DNA of 64,000 nucleotides from Flavobacterium marginilacus (GTDB taxonomy: Bacteria; Bacteroidota; Bacteroidia; Flavobacteriales; Flavobacteriaceae): assembly GCF_026870155.1 (NCBI RefSeq), contig NZ_CP113975.1, positions 4,092,001 to 4,156,000 on the forward strand, written 5' to 3'. The notes below the pieces were generated by a model that was not told the DNA's origin, did no database searches, and saw only the letters and a list, made by a program, of their open reading frames with translations. Position numbers and translations under genes: made by a program. Below are positions 17,502 to 25,182 of the stretch, in pieces (within the stretch, counting starts at the first letter, position 1; every line of letters begins with the position of its first letter).

Positions 17502-17828
17502 ATGATAAACATAGAAATAAAAGAAAGCATTATTACAAAATTCAATGAGAGTCAAAAAGTACTTCCCATTGAATACCTTAAAAGAAATCATATCCAATAC
17601 GAATATGTTAGTTATCAATCATTTATTTTTTCACTTTTTATCGGTGAAGTTTATCGAAGCAGCGCACAGTTCATTTTTAGAGCTTTCGAAGCTTTAGATA
17701 GAACTGGAGAAGAAAATTTTGATCCAATATTTATCAAAAAAAGTAAATCATTTATTAGAAAAGTTGCACAAACTTTAATAGATGAAAATTTAGTTGAAAA
17801 TGACATAAAAGAAAAACTAATGTTATAA
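17502..17828 (+). CDS. Cassette gene 7: small cytoplasmic protein of unknown function
   Basis: A 108-aa, mostly helical product (ESIITKFNESQKVLPIEYLKRNHI, then IFSLFIGEVYRSSAQFIFRAFEALDRTGEENFDP, then KSKSFIRKVAQTLIDENLVENDIKEKL). No signal, membrane helix or recognisable motif. The gene starts about 125 bases after repeat F; the spacer includes GTTAGTTAGAATTAG and no clear promoter. Followed by a degenerate family-1 site. Confidence 0.6.
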   Translation: MINIEIKESIITKFNESQKVLPIEYLKRNHIQYEYVSYQSFIFSLFIGEVYRSSAQFIFRAFEALDRTGEENFDPIFIKKSKSFIRKVAQTLIDENLVENDIKEKLML

Positions 17829-17830
17829 AC

Positions 17831-17974
17831 TAACTGTTCCTAAGAACCGTTCCTACATGAGATTTGAGTAAAACGCTGAATTTAAAGATAGTTTTGTACT
17901 TGGAAAATTTGTGCCTAATGGAAAAAACTCCCTTCTTTAATCCTAAACCTCTTGTAGCAAAAAAAACGTCAGGC
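17831..17974 (+). repeat. Degenerate attC-like site G (family 1)
   Basis: It still shows CCTACATGAGATTTGAG (5' arm), the centre AGTTTTGTACTTGGAAAATTTG, and the 3' arm AACCTCTTGTAGCAA, but the terminal box reads GTCAGGC in place of GTTAGGC. It runs straight into family-2 repeat H with no gene between. Confidence 0.6.
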
Positions 17975-18089
17975 TATGAAAAAACTAAGTCAAAAAGAGA
18001 ACCTATTCGGATACCTGTCGGAAAAAAAATTCGCACACAGACAATTCTAAAAGCCTTTTTTTGAGTTTATTCACAGACTGACGTAGCGG
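17968..18089 (+). repeat. Family-2 hairpin H, short form, abutting site G
   Basis: Only the second half of the family-2 unit: GTCAGGCTATGAAAAAACTAAG ... GAGTTTATTCACAGACTGAC, then GTAGCGG at 18083. The CGGATACCTGTCGGAAAAAA centre is identical to E and F. Its first box (GTCAGGC) is the last box of site G, so the two families share one junction here. Confidence 0.65.
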
Positions 18090-18134
18090 TCAACTTAGTT
18101 AGAATCTCGTAAGCTCAATAACTTAATAAAACAA

Positions 18135-18692
18135 ATGAAAAACTCAGTTTTAATATTTTTATTATTACCACTATACATTTCATCGATAAATTGTTCATAC
18201 GGACAAAAACTTGACAGAGATAAATTAGCAAAAAAAGTTGTATTGTCCTTACAACAATCTGACGTAAATACTTTAATCAATCTAGTACCTTCTATATCTG
18301 AATATGAAAATGCGATTAAAGTACAAAGAAGTTATAGCAAAATTAAATTTAAAAAAAGTCTCAATGAAGAGGCAAAATTATCACAAATAGAGGAACAAAA
18401 AAACATTGAAGGCCGTTATGAAGATTTGGCAGGCGAATATTGTAGGGGCAAGAAAAACCCTAAATGGAATACTGCTGCAATTAATAAAATAATTTATGAA
18501 ACTGAAAATAATACTGGCAATAGTTATTCAGCAATATTAGTAGAATTAATCGATTCAAATGATAATGAGAAATATTATCTAGAAATAGAGGCAATTCTAA
18601 CCAATAAGGGATGGAAAATATTTGACGATATTATGATTGTTGAGGATAACATTGAAAAAAGAATTAACGAAAAAAATAAAAGAGGAAATTAA
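18135..18692 (+). CDS. Cassette gene 8: exported protein of unknown function
   Basis: A 185-aa product with a signal peptide (SVLIFLLLPLYISSINCSYGQ). A Cys near the cut could be a lipidation site, though the lipobox is not typical. The mature part has an N-terminal helical region (LDRDKLAKKVVLSLQQSDVNTLINLVPSISEYE) and a C-terminal sheet-like part (SYSAILVELIDSNDNEKYYLEIEAILTNKGWKIFDD). This layout is reminiscent of small lipoproteins of the DUF4878/NTF2-like kind, but I cannot place it. It is the last gene of the array; no attC-like site follows. Confidence 0.65.
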   Translation: MKNSVLIFLLLPLYISSINCSYGQKLDRDKLAKKVVLSLQQSDVNTLINLVPSISEYENAIKVQRSYSKIKFKKSLNEEAKLSQIEEQKNIEGRYEDLAGEYCRGKKNPKWNTAAINKIIYETENNTGNSYSAILVELIDSNDNEKYYLEIEAILTNKGWKIFDDIMIVEDNIEKRINEKNKRGN

Positions 18693-18955
18693 AAAAAGTC
18701 GAACCTCTAAAAGCAGTTCACAATCCGATCGATCGGATATGAATTAATTTTCTCGTTACATATAGGCGGCATTGCATTTCGTGTCCTCAAAATAGCGCAG
18801 GTCATTATAACAAATAACCTCTCTTTAGCAATTATTACGAGTCTCTTTTGGCTTATAAAAATCAAATTCAATAATATATAAGTAAGTTTTTTAGCATAAA
18901 CATATTTTTTTGTAAATAACTACTACATTAGTATTTAAATTTTAACAGAAATAAT

Positions 18956-19456
18956 ATGTCAAACTTAACAAACAACCGCTTAAACATTACTGCAACGGCG
19001 GCACAGATTACAGCTGTAAAAACAGCCCTTCAAACAATCAATACCAATTTACCTTTTTTGGTAGGATTAACTACCGAGGAACGCATCGCGTTACCAACTA
19101 TAGATGTAAACAACAAAGCTTTTACCGAAGATGCCATTGCAGCAGGAGTTAACAATAACAGCTTATTGCCATCGTATATTTCGGTGCCAAATATGGTAAA
19201 CGACTTAACACTGTTTGGACAATTGGACGAAATCATTGGGCTTGTTAATCAATTGCAGGAAAAACTGGGAGACACCCAGCTTTTGGCGGGCAGCGAAGCC
19301 TATTCCTCGGCACTTATGCTGTATAAACTTTTTGGCTCAGCTTCGGGGGCCGGTGTTGCAGGTACAGATACTATTGTAAATCAGCTGAAACAGCGATTCG
19401 CTAATCAAGGAAACAAAGGAGCCACTCCAACCAGCCAGCCAGTACCTGCAGCATAG
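18956..19456 (+). CDS. Module 1 gene A: conserved ~166-aa protein, paralogue of 34033-34530
   Basis: No signal peptide; Ala/Asn/Leu-rich and mostly helical. It opens MSNLTNNRLNITATAAQITAVK, has a central FLVGLTTEERIALPTIDVNNKAFTEDA, then LTLFGQLDEIIGLVNQLQEKLGDTQLLAGSEAY and a low-complexity tail TPTSQPVPAA. The product at 34033 aligns over its whole length, about half identical by eye. Function is not recognised. It is followed by its own terminator, a 44-bp tandem array and an HTH gene, the same order as the second copy. Confidence 0.75.
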   Translation: MSNLTNNRLNITATAAQITAVKTALQTINTNLPFLVGLTTEERIALPTIDVNNKAFTEDAIAAGVNNNSLLPSYISVPNMVNDLTLFGQLDEIIGLVNQLQEKLGDTQLLAGSEAYSSALMLYKLFGSASGAGVAGTDTIVNQLKQRFANQGNKGATPTSQPVPAA

Positions 19457-19478
19457 AACTGAAAACTTAGTATCACAA

Positions 19479-19507
19479 AACTTCGTGAACCTCACGAAGT
19501 TTTTTTA
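19479..19507 (+). terminator. Rho-independent terminator after module 1 gene A
   Basis: Arms AACTTCGTG and CACGAAGTT with a six-base loop and a T-run. Confidence 0.8.
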
Positions 19508-19579
19508 TAACTACAATCGTACTCATTTATTGAAAAAACAGTTCTTATTTCCATCCACAATAAGATTTGAAGCAAGTTT

Positions 19580-19799
19580 AACCTGTTTAAAGAACAAGTT
19601 AAACTAGTCCTGAAAACTATTAAAACTTGCATTATAAACCAGTGATATTAGCTTTTAAAAACAATGTAACTTGTTCATAAAACAAGTTACACCATTCATT
19701 GAAACCAGCATATCTTGTTTATTAAACAAGTTAAAACATCCTTTAGAAACAGTGACACTTGTTCATATAGCAAGTTATAATAGTACTTAATACCACTAA
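19580..19799. repeat. Tandem array, five units of exactly 44 bp, each with a dyad
   Basis: Units begin at 19580, 19624, 19668, 19712 and 19756. Units 1, 3, 4 and 5 carry an inverted repeat ACTTGTT-n-AACAAGT; unit 2 has lost the second arm. The second half of each unit is a weaker copy (TTCATTGAAACCAG against TTCATAAAACAAG), giving an underlying 22-bp period, about two helical turns. It lies between the terminator of gene A and the HTH gene, so it is placed like an operator or binding array for that gene. Confidence 0.8.
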
Positions 19800-19839
19800 C
19801 AACAACAAAAAAAGTAATAATAACCCTATTTGTTTACTT

Positions 19840-20202
19840 ATGACATCAAACAGACCAAAATATCAAGCTATTAACGAAGAGCATTATCCAATCAATGGTA
19901 ATATGACCAAATATCACCTCAGCAGTAATAAACTGAACAAAACGCAGGTTGCCAAAGACATGAACATATTGCCAACCACCTTATACAAATATTTTAAACA
20001 GGATTCATTGCAACTGGGCATTTTGTGGAAACTGAGTAAAGCGGTGAATCATAATTTTCTGGCTCAAATGAGTGAATACCTGCAGATTCCATTTGAAACC
20101 CAAGCCGAAAAGAAGCTCAAAGCACAGCTAGCCGAAAAAAATGAATTGATAAATAAAATGGAAGTGCAGCTGGCGATTTATGAAAAAATAGTGATGAAGT
20201 AA
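19840..20202 (+). CDS. Module 1 gene B: HTH DNA-binding protein with C-terminal coiled coil
   Basis: A 120-aa product. The helix-turn-helix is at about residues 30-60 (LNKTQVAKDMNILPTTLYKYFKQ). It is followed by the SLQLGILWKLSKAVNHNF stretch typical of Bacteroidota XRE-like regulators ('ISKALNHNFF'), and then a coiled coil from about 85 on (AEKKLKAQLAEKNELINKMEVQL) suggesting dimerisation. It is paralogous to 34886-35248. The 44-bp array directly upstream is a plausible binding site (inference). Confidence 0.8.
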   Translation: MTSNRPKYQAINEEHYPINGNMTKYHLSSNKLNKTQVAKDMNILPTTLYKYFKQDSLQLGILWKLSKAVNHNFLAQMSEYLQIPFETQAEKKLKAQLAEKNELINKMEVQLAIYEKIVMK

Positions 20203-20384
20203 TAGCTAATAAATATTGTCAAATCCGTATCGGGAGTATGTATACAAATACTATGGAATGATTTTATATTAGCGTAGATAAAGCCTGAGGCAATGATAAC
20301 AGCTGGCAGATAGTATGGAAATATTAAAAAATAATATGACTATCGTTAATTAATAACAAACAGATTGAATTAGCCACAGATTAA

Positions 20385-20558
20385 CACGGCATTCGCTTTT
20401 AAAAGTTTCTGACACGAATTACACTAATTTGCACGAATTAAGATTGCTATTTAATTACACAAAATATTCGAAACTGTAAAATTTGATTTCAATTTTGATA
20501 AGAATTAGTGTTAATTGGTGAAATGCGTGTTTATCTTTTTTTAAATGCGAATGCCGTG
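20385..20558. mobile_element. MITE-like element, copy 1
   Basis: 174 bases with terminal inverted repeats CACGGCATTCGCTTTTAAAAG and a matching right end ending GCGAATGCCGTG. It is flanked by 9-base near-direct repeats ACAGATTAA (20376-20384) and ACTGATTAA (20559-20567). No coding capacity. A second copy at 33632-33814 is about 90% identical by eye. It appears to have inserted into an older palindromic repeat whose arms are GCCAC-GATTA and TAATCAGTGGC. Confidence 0.75.
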
Positions 20559-20567
20559 ACTGATTAA

Positions 20568-20632
20568 AAAGATTTACACAGATTTTAAAAAAAAATAGTA
20601 ATGAAATCTGTGAGAATCTGTGTAATCAGTGG
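20568..20632. repeat. Palindromic intergenic repeat disrupted by MITE copy 1
   Basis: GATTTACACAGATTT (20571-20585) pairs with AAATCTGTG...TGTGTAATC (20604-20627). The outer arm TAATCAGTGGC matches GCCACAGATTA on the far side of the MITE at 20373. Such 'acacagatt' palindromes are common between flavobacterial genes. The remaining ~190 bases to the next gene are AT-rich without visible features. Confidence 0.55.
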
Positions 20633-20830
20633 CAAAAAAAATACATGGTATTAAACTTTTGCAGTATTTAGTACACTTTGTACAATAAATAAAAACGCCA
20701 TTTCATTATTAAATCATCACTACAATACAGCAAACAACTGTTAAAACACAAATAAACACGTAATACTTCTGCTTTTTTTCAAGATTAATCAAATAAATAT
20801 TCTAATTTAGTTGGTATAAACCAAATCAAA

Positions 20831-23827
20831 ATGAGAAGAACTCTGCTATTATTATTTTTGAGTGTTTTTTTACCCAAAATTCATGCTCAAGACTATTTCC
20901 CAAACAGTGAAAGTGTGCAAAATAAAAACAACAATTACACCGCTTTTACAAATGCTAAAATTTATGTCTCCCCTACTCAAATCATTGAAAAAGGAACCCT
21001 GCTGATTCAGAACGGAAAGATTGCTGGAACAGGAAATACTCTTACAATCCCAAAAAACTGTACCATAATTGATCTTAAAGGAAAATTCATTTACCCTTCC
21101 TTTATCGATATTTACACAAATTTTGGTATCGAAAAACCCAAAAGAAATTTTAACAATAGCGATGGTCCTTTGTACAATACCAAAAGAGTGGGGTACTACT
21201 GGAACGAAAGTATCCGTTCTGAAATAAATGCGTATGAAACATATAAATATGATCAATCAAAAGCTGAAGAATTTTTGAAAGCAGGTTTTGGAGTTGTACT
21301 CACCCATTTCCCTGATGGTATTGCCCAGGGATCTGGAGCTTTAATCGCTTTGAACAATACTGTAAGCACTAACCGTGTGCTGTCCGGCAAAATAAGCAAC
21401 CAGCTTGCTTTTACAAAAAGTGCATTAACAAACCAGGCCTATCCAACTTCATTAATGGGAAGTATGGCATTGCTTCGTCAGATGTATCTGGATATGAATT
21501 GGTATAAAAATGGCAATTCAGCCACCAAAGATATATCGCTTGAAGCTATGATTGAAAATCAAAAACTGGTTCAGATTTTTGATGCCGGTGACAAATTAAA
21601 CAGTCTTCGCGCAGCAAAAATCGGAAAAGAATTTGGCATCAATTACATTTTAAAAGGAGCCGGAAATGAGTTTGAAAGAATTGACGAAATCAAAAAAACA
21701 GGTTCTAAATTCATTATTCCAATTAATTTCCCTGAAGCTTATGATGTATCCAATCCTTATCTGGCCAGCCAGATGGAATTATACGATTTCCGCTTTTGGA
21801 ATCAGGCCCCTACAAACCTAAAAACATTATCAGATAATGGTATTGTATTTGCCATAACCACAGACAAATTAAAAAAAACAGACGATTTTAGACCCAACTT
21901 ACTAAAAGCAATAAAATATGGTTTGGACAAAACCAAAGCATTAGAATCCTTAACAACTATTCCTGCTTCCCTATTAGGAAAAAGCGATGAGATAGGGAGT
22001 TTAAAAAATGGAAGCCAGGCCAATTTCATTATCACCTCAGGCGAAGTATTTGAGGAGAAAACTATTATTCACGAAAACTGGGTACAGGGCACCAGATATA
22101 CAGTGACCGAAATTATTCCAAATGACATCCGCGGCAATTATGACCTGACCATTGCCAATGAAAAATACAAAATGAAAGTTGAAGGTGAACTGGCTGATCC
22201 AAAAACTGAAATCACAACTACTGATGCTAAGAAAGTTAGTACGAAATTCACAGTTGCAGACAACTGGATAACAGCTTTAATAAAATCAAAAGATACGGTC
22301 AATCCAAATTTTACCCGATTAACCGGATTTATCGAGAATACTGCTGCACTTTCTGGAAAAGCAATCATGGCCGACGGGAATGAAAGTACTTGGTCTGCGG
22401 TAAAAACGTCTCCTTTTGTTATTAAAAAGGATTCTGCAAAAGTGGACAAACCAAATCATATTATTCCGGTAACGTATCCAAACACTGTCTTTGGAAATGT
22501 ACAAAAACCAACACAACAGACATTATTATTCAAAAACGCCACTGTTTGGACCAATGAAAAAGAAGGAATTCTTGAAGAAACTGATGTTCTAATAAAGAAT
22601 GGAAAAATAGCCGCTATAGGAAAGAATTTATCTGATGCTTCTGCAGCTACGATTGACTCAAAAGGCAAACATTTAACCTCAGGTATTATTGATGAACACT
22701 CGCATATTGCCATTTCTTCGGGTGTAAATGAGGCAGGACAGAACTCTACTGCCGAAGTGACCATTCAGGATGTAGTAAACTCTGAAGACATAAATATTTA
22801 TAGAGATTTAGCCGGAGGCGTTACTACTTCCCAATTATTGCACGGTTCAGCAAATCCTATTGGAGGCCGTTCCGCTATTGTAAAATGGAAATGGGGATTA
22901 TCCGCAGATGAAATGCTGTACAAAGACCAGCCTAAATTTATCAAATTTGCTTTGGGAGAAAATGTAAAACAATCAAATTGGGGAATAGACAATCCAACAA
23001 GATTTCCTCAATCCAGGATGGGTGTAGAACAGGTTTTTACAGATTATTTTCAAAGAGCCAGAGAATATGAAGCTGCATGGAAAAATTACAATGCAAGTTC
23101 CAAAAAAGATAAAAACAAAGCACCTAGAGTTGACTTAGAAATGCAAACCCTAGTCGAAATCCTAAATAAGGAACGTTTTGTTACCTGTCATTCCTATGTT
23201 CAATCTGAGATTTTAATGCTGATGCAGACAGCAGAGAAATTCGATTTTAGGATAAATACGTTCACTCATATTCTGGAAGGCTATAAAGTTGCCGATAAAA
23301 TGAAAGAACACGGCGTAGGAGCCTCCACATTTGCAGACTGGTGGGCATATAAATTTGAAGTAAACGATGCTATTCCTTATAATGGACCAATTCTTCACAA
23401 TCAGGGAATAGTTGTAGCCTATAACTCAGATGATGCTGAAATGTCAAGACGATTGAATCAGGAAGCGGCCAAAGCCGTTAAATATGGTAATATTTCCGAA
23501 GAAGAAGCTTGGAAATTCGTCACTTTGAATCCAGCTAAATTATTGCATCTAGATGACAAAATAGGAAGTATCAAAGTTGGCAAGGATGCCGATGTTGTAT
23601 TATGGAACAACAATCCTCTTTCTATTTATGCCAAAGCAGAAAAAACAATCATCGAAGGTGCTGTTTATTATGATCTGCAAAAAGACGAGGCTCAACGTAT
23701 CGCAAATTCCAATGAGAGAAATGAATTAATTGCACAACTGCTATTGGAAAAAAACAAAGGAATGATCACTCAAGAGCCGAAAAAGACAGACAAAAAATTA
23801 TACGATTGTGATACATTAGAACAATAA
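20831..23827 (+). CDS. Secreted double amidohydrolase-family protein (998 aa), first half degenerate
   Basis: Signal peptide (LLLLFLSVFLPKIHAQ). Residues ~35-440 form an amidohydrolase-like domain whose expected metal motif HxH is replaced by FIDIYTNFG, so it is probably not catalytic. A second domain from about 560 has GIIDEHSHIA near residue 621, LAGGVTTSQLLHG, then TFTHILEGYKVADKMKEHG, AYNSDDAEMSRRL and a closing GSIKVGKDADVVLW, so its metal site looks intact. Such tandem proteins are usually called imidazolonepropionase-like; substrate unknown, a periplasmic cyclic-amide or dipeptide role is possible. The next amidohydrolase gene follows after 4 bases. Confidence 0.88.
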   Translation: MRRTLLLLFLSVFLPKIHAQDYFPNSESVQNKNNNYTAFTNAKIYVSPTQIIEKGTLLIQNGKIAGTGNTLTIPKNCTIIDLKGKFIYPSFIDIYTNFGIEKPKRNFNNSDGPLYNTKRVGYYWNESIRSEINAYETYKYDQSKAEEFLKAGFGVVLTHFPDGIAQGSGALIALNNTVSTNRVLSGKISNQLAFTKSALTNQAYPTSLMGSMALLRQMYLDMNWYKNGNSATKDISLEAMIENQKLVQIFDAGDKLNSLRAAKIGKEFGINYILKGAGNEFERIDEIKKTGSKFIIPINFPEAYDVSNPYLASQMELYDFRFWNQAPTNLKTLSDNGIVFAITTDKLKKTDDFRPNLLKAIKYGLDKTKALESLTTIPASLLGKSDEIGSLKNGSQANFIITSGEVFEEKTIIHENWVQGTRYTVTEIIPNDIRGNYDLTIANEKYKMKVEGELADPKTEITTTDAKKVSTKFTVADNWITALIKSKDTVNPNFTRLTGFIENTAALSGKAIMADGNESTWSAVKTSPFVIKKDSAKVDKPNHIIPVTYPNTVFGNVQKPTQQTLLFKNATVWTNEKEGILEETDVLIKNGKIAAIGKNLSDASAATIDSKGKHLTSGIIDEHSHIAISSGVNEAGQNSTAEVTIQDVVNSEDINIYRDLAGGVTTSQLLHGSANPIGGRSAIVKWKWGLSADEMLYKDQPKFIKFALGENVKQSNWGIDNPTRFPQSRMGVEQVFTDYFQRAREYEAAWKNYNASSKKDKNKAPRVDLEMQTLVEILNKERFVTCHSYVQSEILMLMQTAEKFDFRINTFTHILEGYKVADKMKEHGVGASTFADWWAYKFEVNDAIPYNGPILHNQGIVVAYNSDDAEMSRRLNQEAAKAVKYGNISEEEAWKFVTLNPAKLLHLDDKIGSIKVGKDADVVLWNNNPLSIYAKAEKTIIEGAVYYDLQKDEAQRIANSNERNELIAQLLLEKNKGMITQEPKKTDKKLYDCDTLEQ

Positions 23828-23831
23828 AAAC

Positions 23832-25145
23832 ATGAAAATAAAACACACCTATAAAGTGACCGTATTATTGGTATTTCTTTTATCAATAACTACAAAAGCA
23901 CAACAGATACCAGCACCAAAACAAACAAAATCCATATTAATACTCAATGCCACCGCCCATTTAGGTAATGGAAAAGTCATAGAAAACAGTGCAATTGGAT
24001 TTAAAGACGGAAAACTTATTTTAGTTGCTGATGCTGCTGCCATACGCATAGCAAAAGACGCTTATGACACTACTATTGATGCCAGCGGAAAACACGTTTA
24101 TCCAGGATTTATTGCTCCAAACTCCACTCTGGGACTAGTAGAAATTGATGCCGTGAAATCATCCGATGATGAGGATGAAATTGGCCAGTTTAATCCACAT
24201 GTGAGAAGTATTATCGCTTATAATTCCGAATCAAAAGTGATTGAGACTGTTCGTCCAAATGGAATATTATTAGCTCAGATTACCCCAAGAGGCGGACGCA
24301 TATCCGGTACTTCATCTATTGTTCAGCTGGATGCCTGGAGCTGGAGAGATGCCATACTAAAAGAAAATGACGGAATACACCTTGAATTCCCAGCCAGTTA
24401 CAAAAAAAGCGGCAGCTGGTTTGAGCCTGGAGTTAGTGAACCTAACAAAGATTATAAAAATCAAATAGAAGAAATTAATTCGTTTTTATCCAATTCAAAA
24501 GCATATTCTTTAGATACACCCAAAGAGAAAAATCAGATTTTAGAGGCTGCAAAGGGCTTATTTAATGGATCTCAGACATTATATATCCATGCAGATGAAG
24601 AAAAACAAATTATTGATGCAGTTCAATTAGCAAAAAGCAATGGAATTCCCAAAATGGTTATTGTAGGCGGCTATGAAGCTTATAAAACCAGTGATTTACT
24701 TCAAAAAAACAATATTAGTGTTCTTTTAAGACGTGTACATGATATGCCTGAGAAAGCTGATAATGATATTGATCTGCCATATAAATTGGCAAAAATATTA
24801 ACAGACAAAGGAATTTTAGTTGGTTTGGAAAATAGTGGTGATCACGAAAGAATGAATACCCGAAATTTACCTTTTCTTGCTGGTACTTGTGCCGCCTACG
24901 GTTTGGATAAGGAAACAGCTTTAGAGTTAATAACATCCAATACTGCAAAAATTTTAGGAATTGATACTTTATGCGGAACATTGGAATTGGGTAAAGATGC
25001 TACTTTATTTATTTCAGAAGGTGATGCTTTGGATATGAGAACCAATAAATTGACGCAAGCATTCATTCAAGGGAGAGCAATCAGTTTAGAGACTCATCAA
25101 AGTGCTTTAAACAAAAAATTCAAAGGAAAATACAATCAACTGTAA
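23832..25145 (+). CDS. Secreted amidohydrolase-family protein lacking metal motif
   Basis: A 437-aa product with a signal peptide (VLLVFLLSITTKAQ). The fold markers are there: ILNATAHLGNGKVIENSAIGFKDGKL, KHVYPGFIAPNSTLGL, SNTAKILGIDTLCGTLELGKDATLFI. The HxH after 'PGFI' is replaced by APNST, as in the first half of its 998-aa neighbour. It may be a structural partner of that protein. The four-base spacing shows they are cotranscribed. It is followed by the DUF885 lipoprotein gene 37 bases on. Confidence 0.85.
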   Translation: MKIKHTYKVTVLLVFLLSITTKAQQIPAPKQTKSILILNATAHLGNGKVIENSAIGFKDGKLILVADAAAIRIAKDAYDTTIDASGKHVYPGFIAPNSTLGLVEIDAVKSSDDEDEIGQFNPHVRSIIAYNSESKVIETVRPNGILLAQITPRGGRISGTSSIVQLDAWSWRDAILKENDGIHLEFPASYKKSGSWFEPGVSEPNKDYKNQIEEINSFLSNSKAYSLDTPKEKNQILEAAKGLFNGSQTLYIHADEEKQIIDAVQLAKSNGIPKMVIVGGYEAYKTSDLLQKNNISVLLRRVHDMPEKADNDIDLPYKLAKILTDKGILVGLENSGDHERMNTRNLPFLAGTCAAYGLDKETALELITSNTAKILGIDTLCGTLELGKDATLFISEGDALDMRTNKLTQAFIQGRAISLETHQSALNKKFKGKYNQL

Positions 25146-25182
25146 TTGAATTCTAAAAAACATTAATTAAACAACGACATTT

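Noticed and set aside
10964..18692. Plain REP/MITE repeats between ordinary genes
   Set aside because: The repeats always lie 3' of single same-strand genes and supply stop codons; box positions repeat at each junction. Kept as the main alternative.
18956..20202. Toxin-antitoxin pair
   Set aside because: The gene-A product does not resemble a toxin, and a terminator plus array separates the two genes, unlike tight TA operons.
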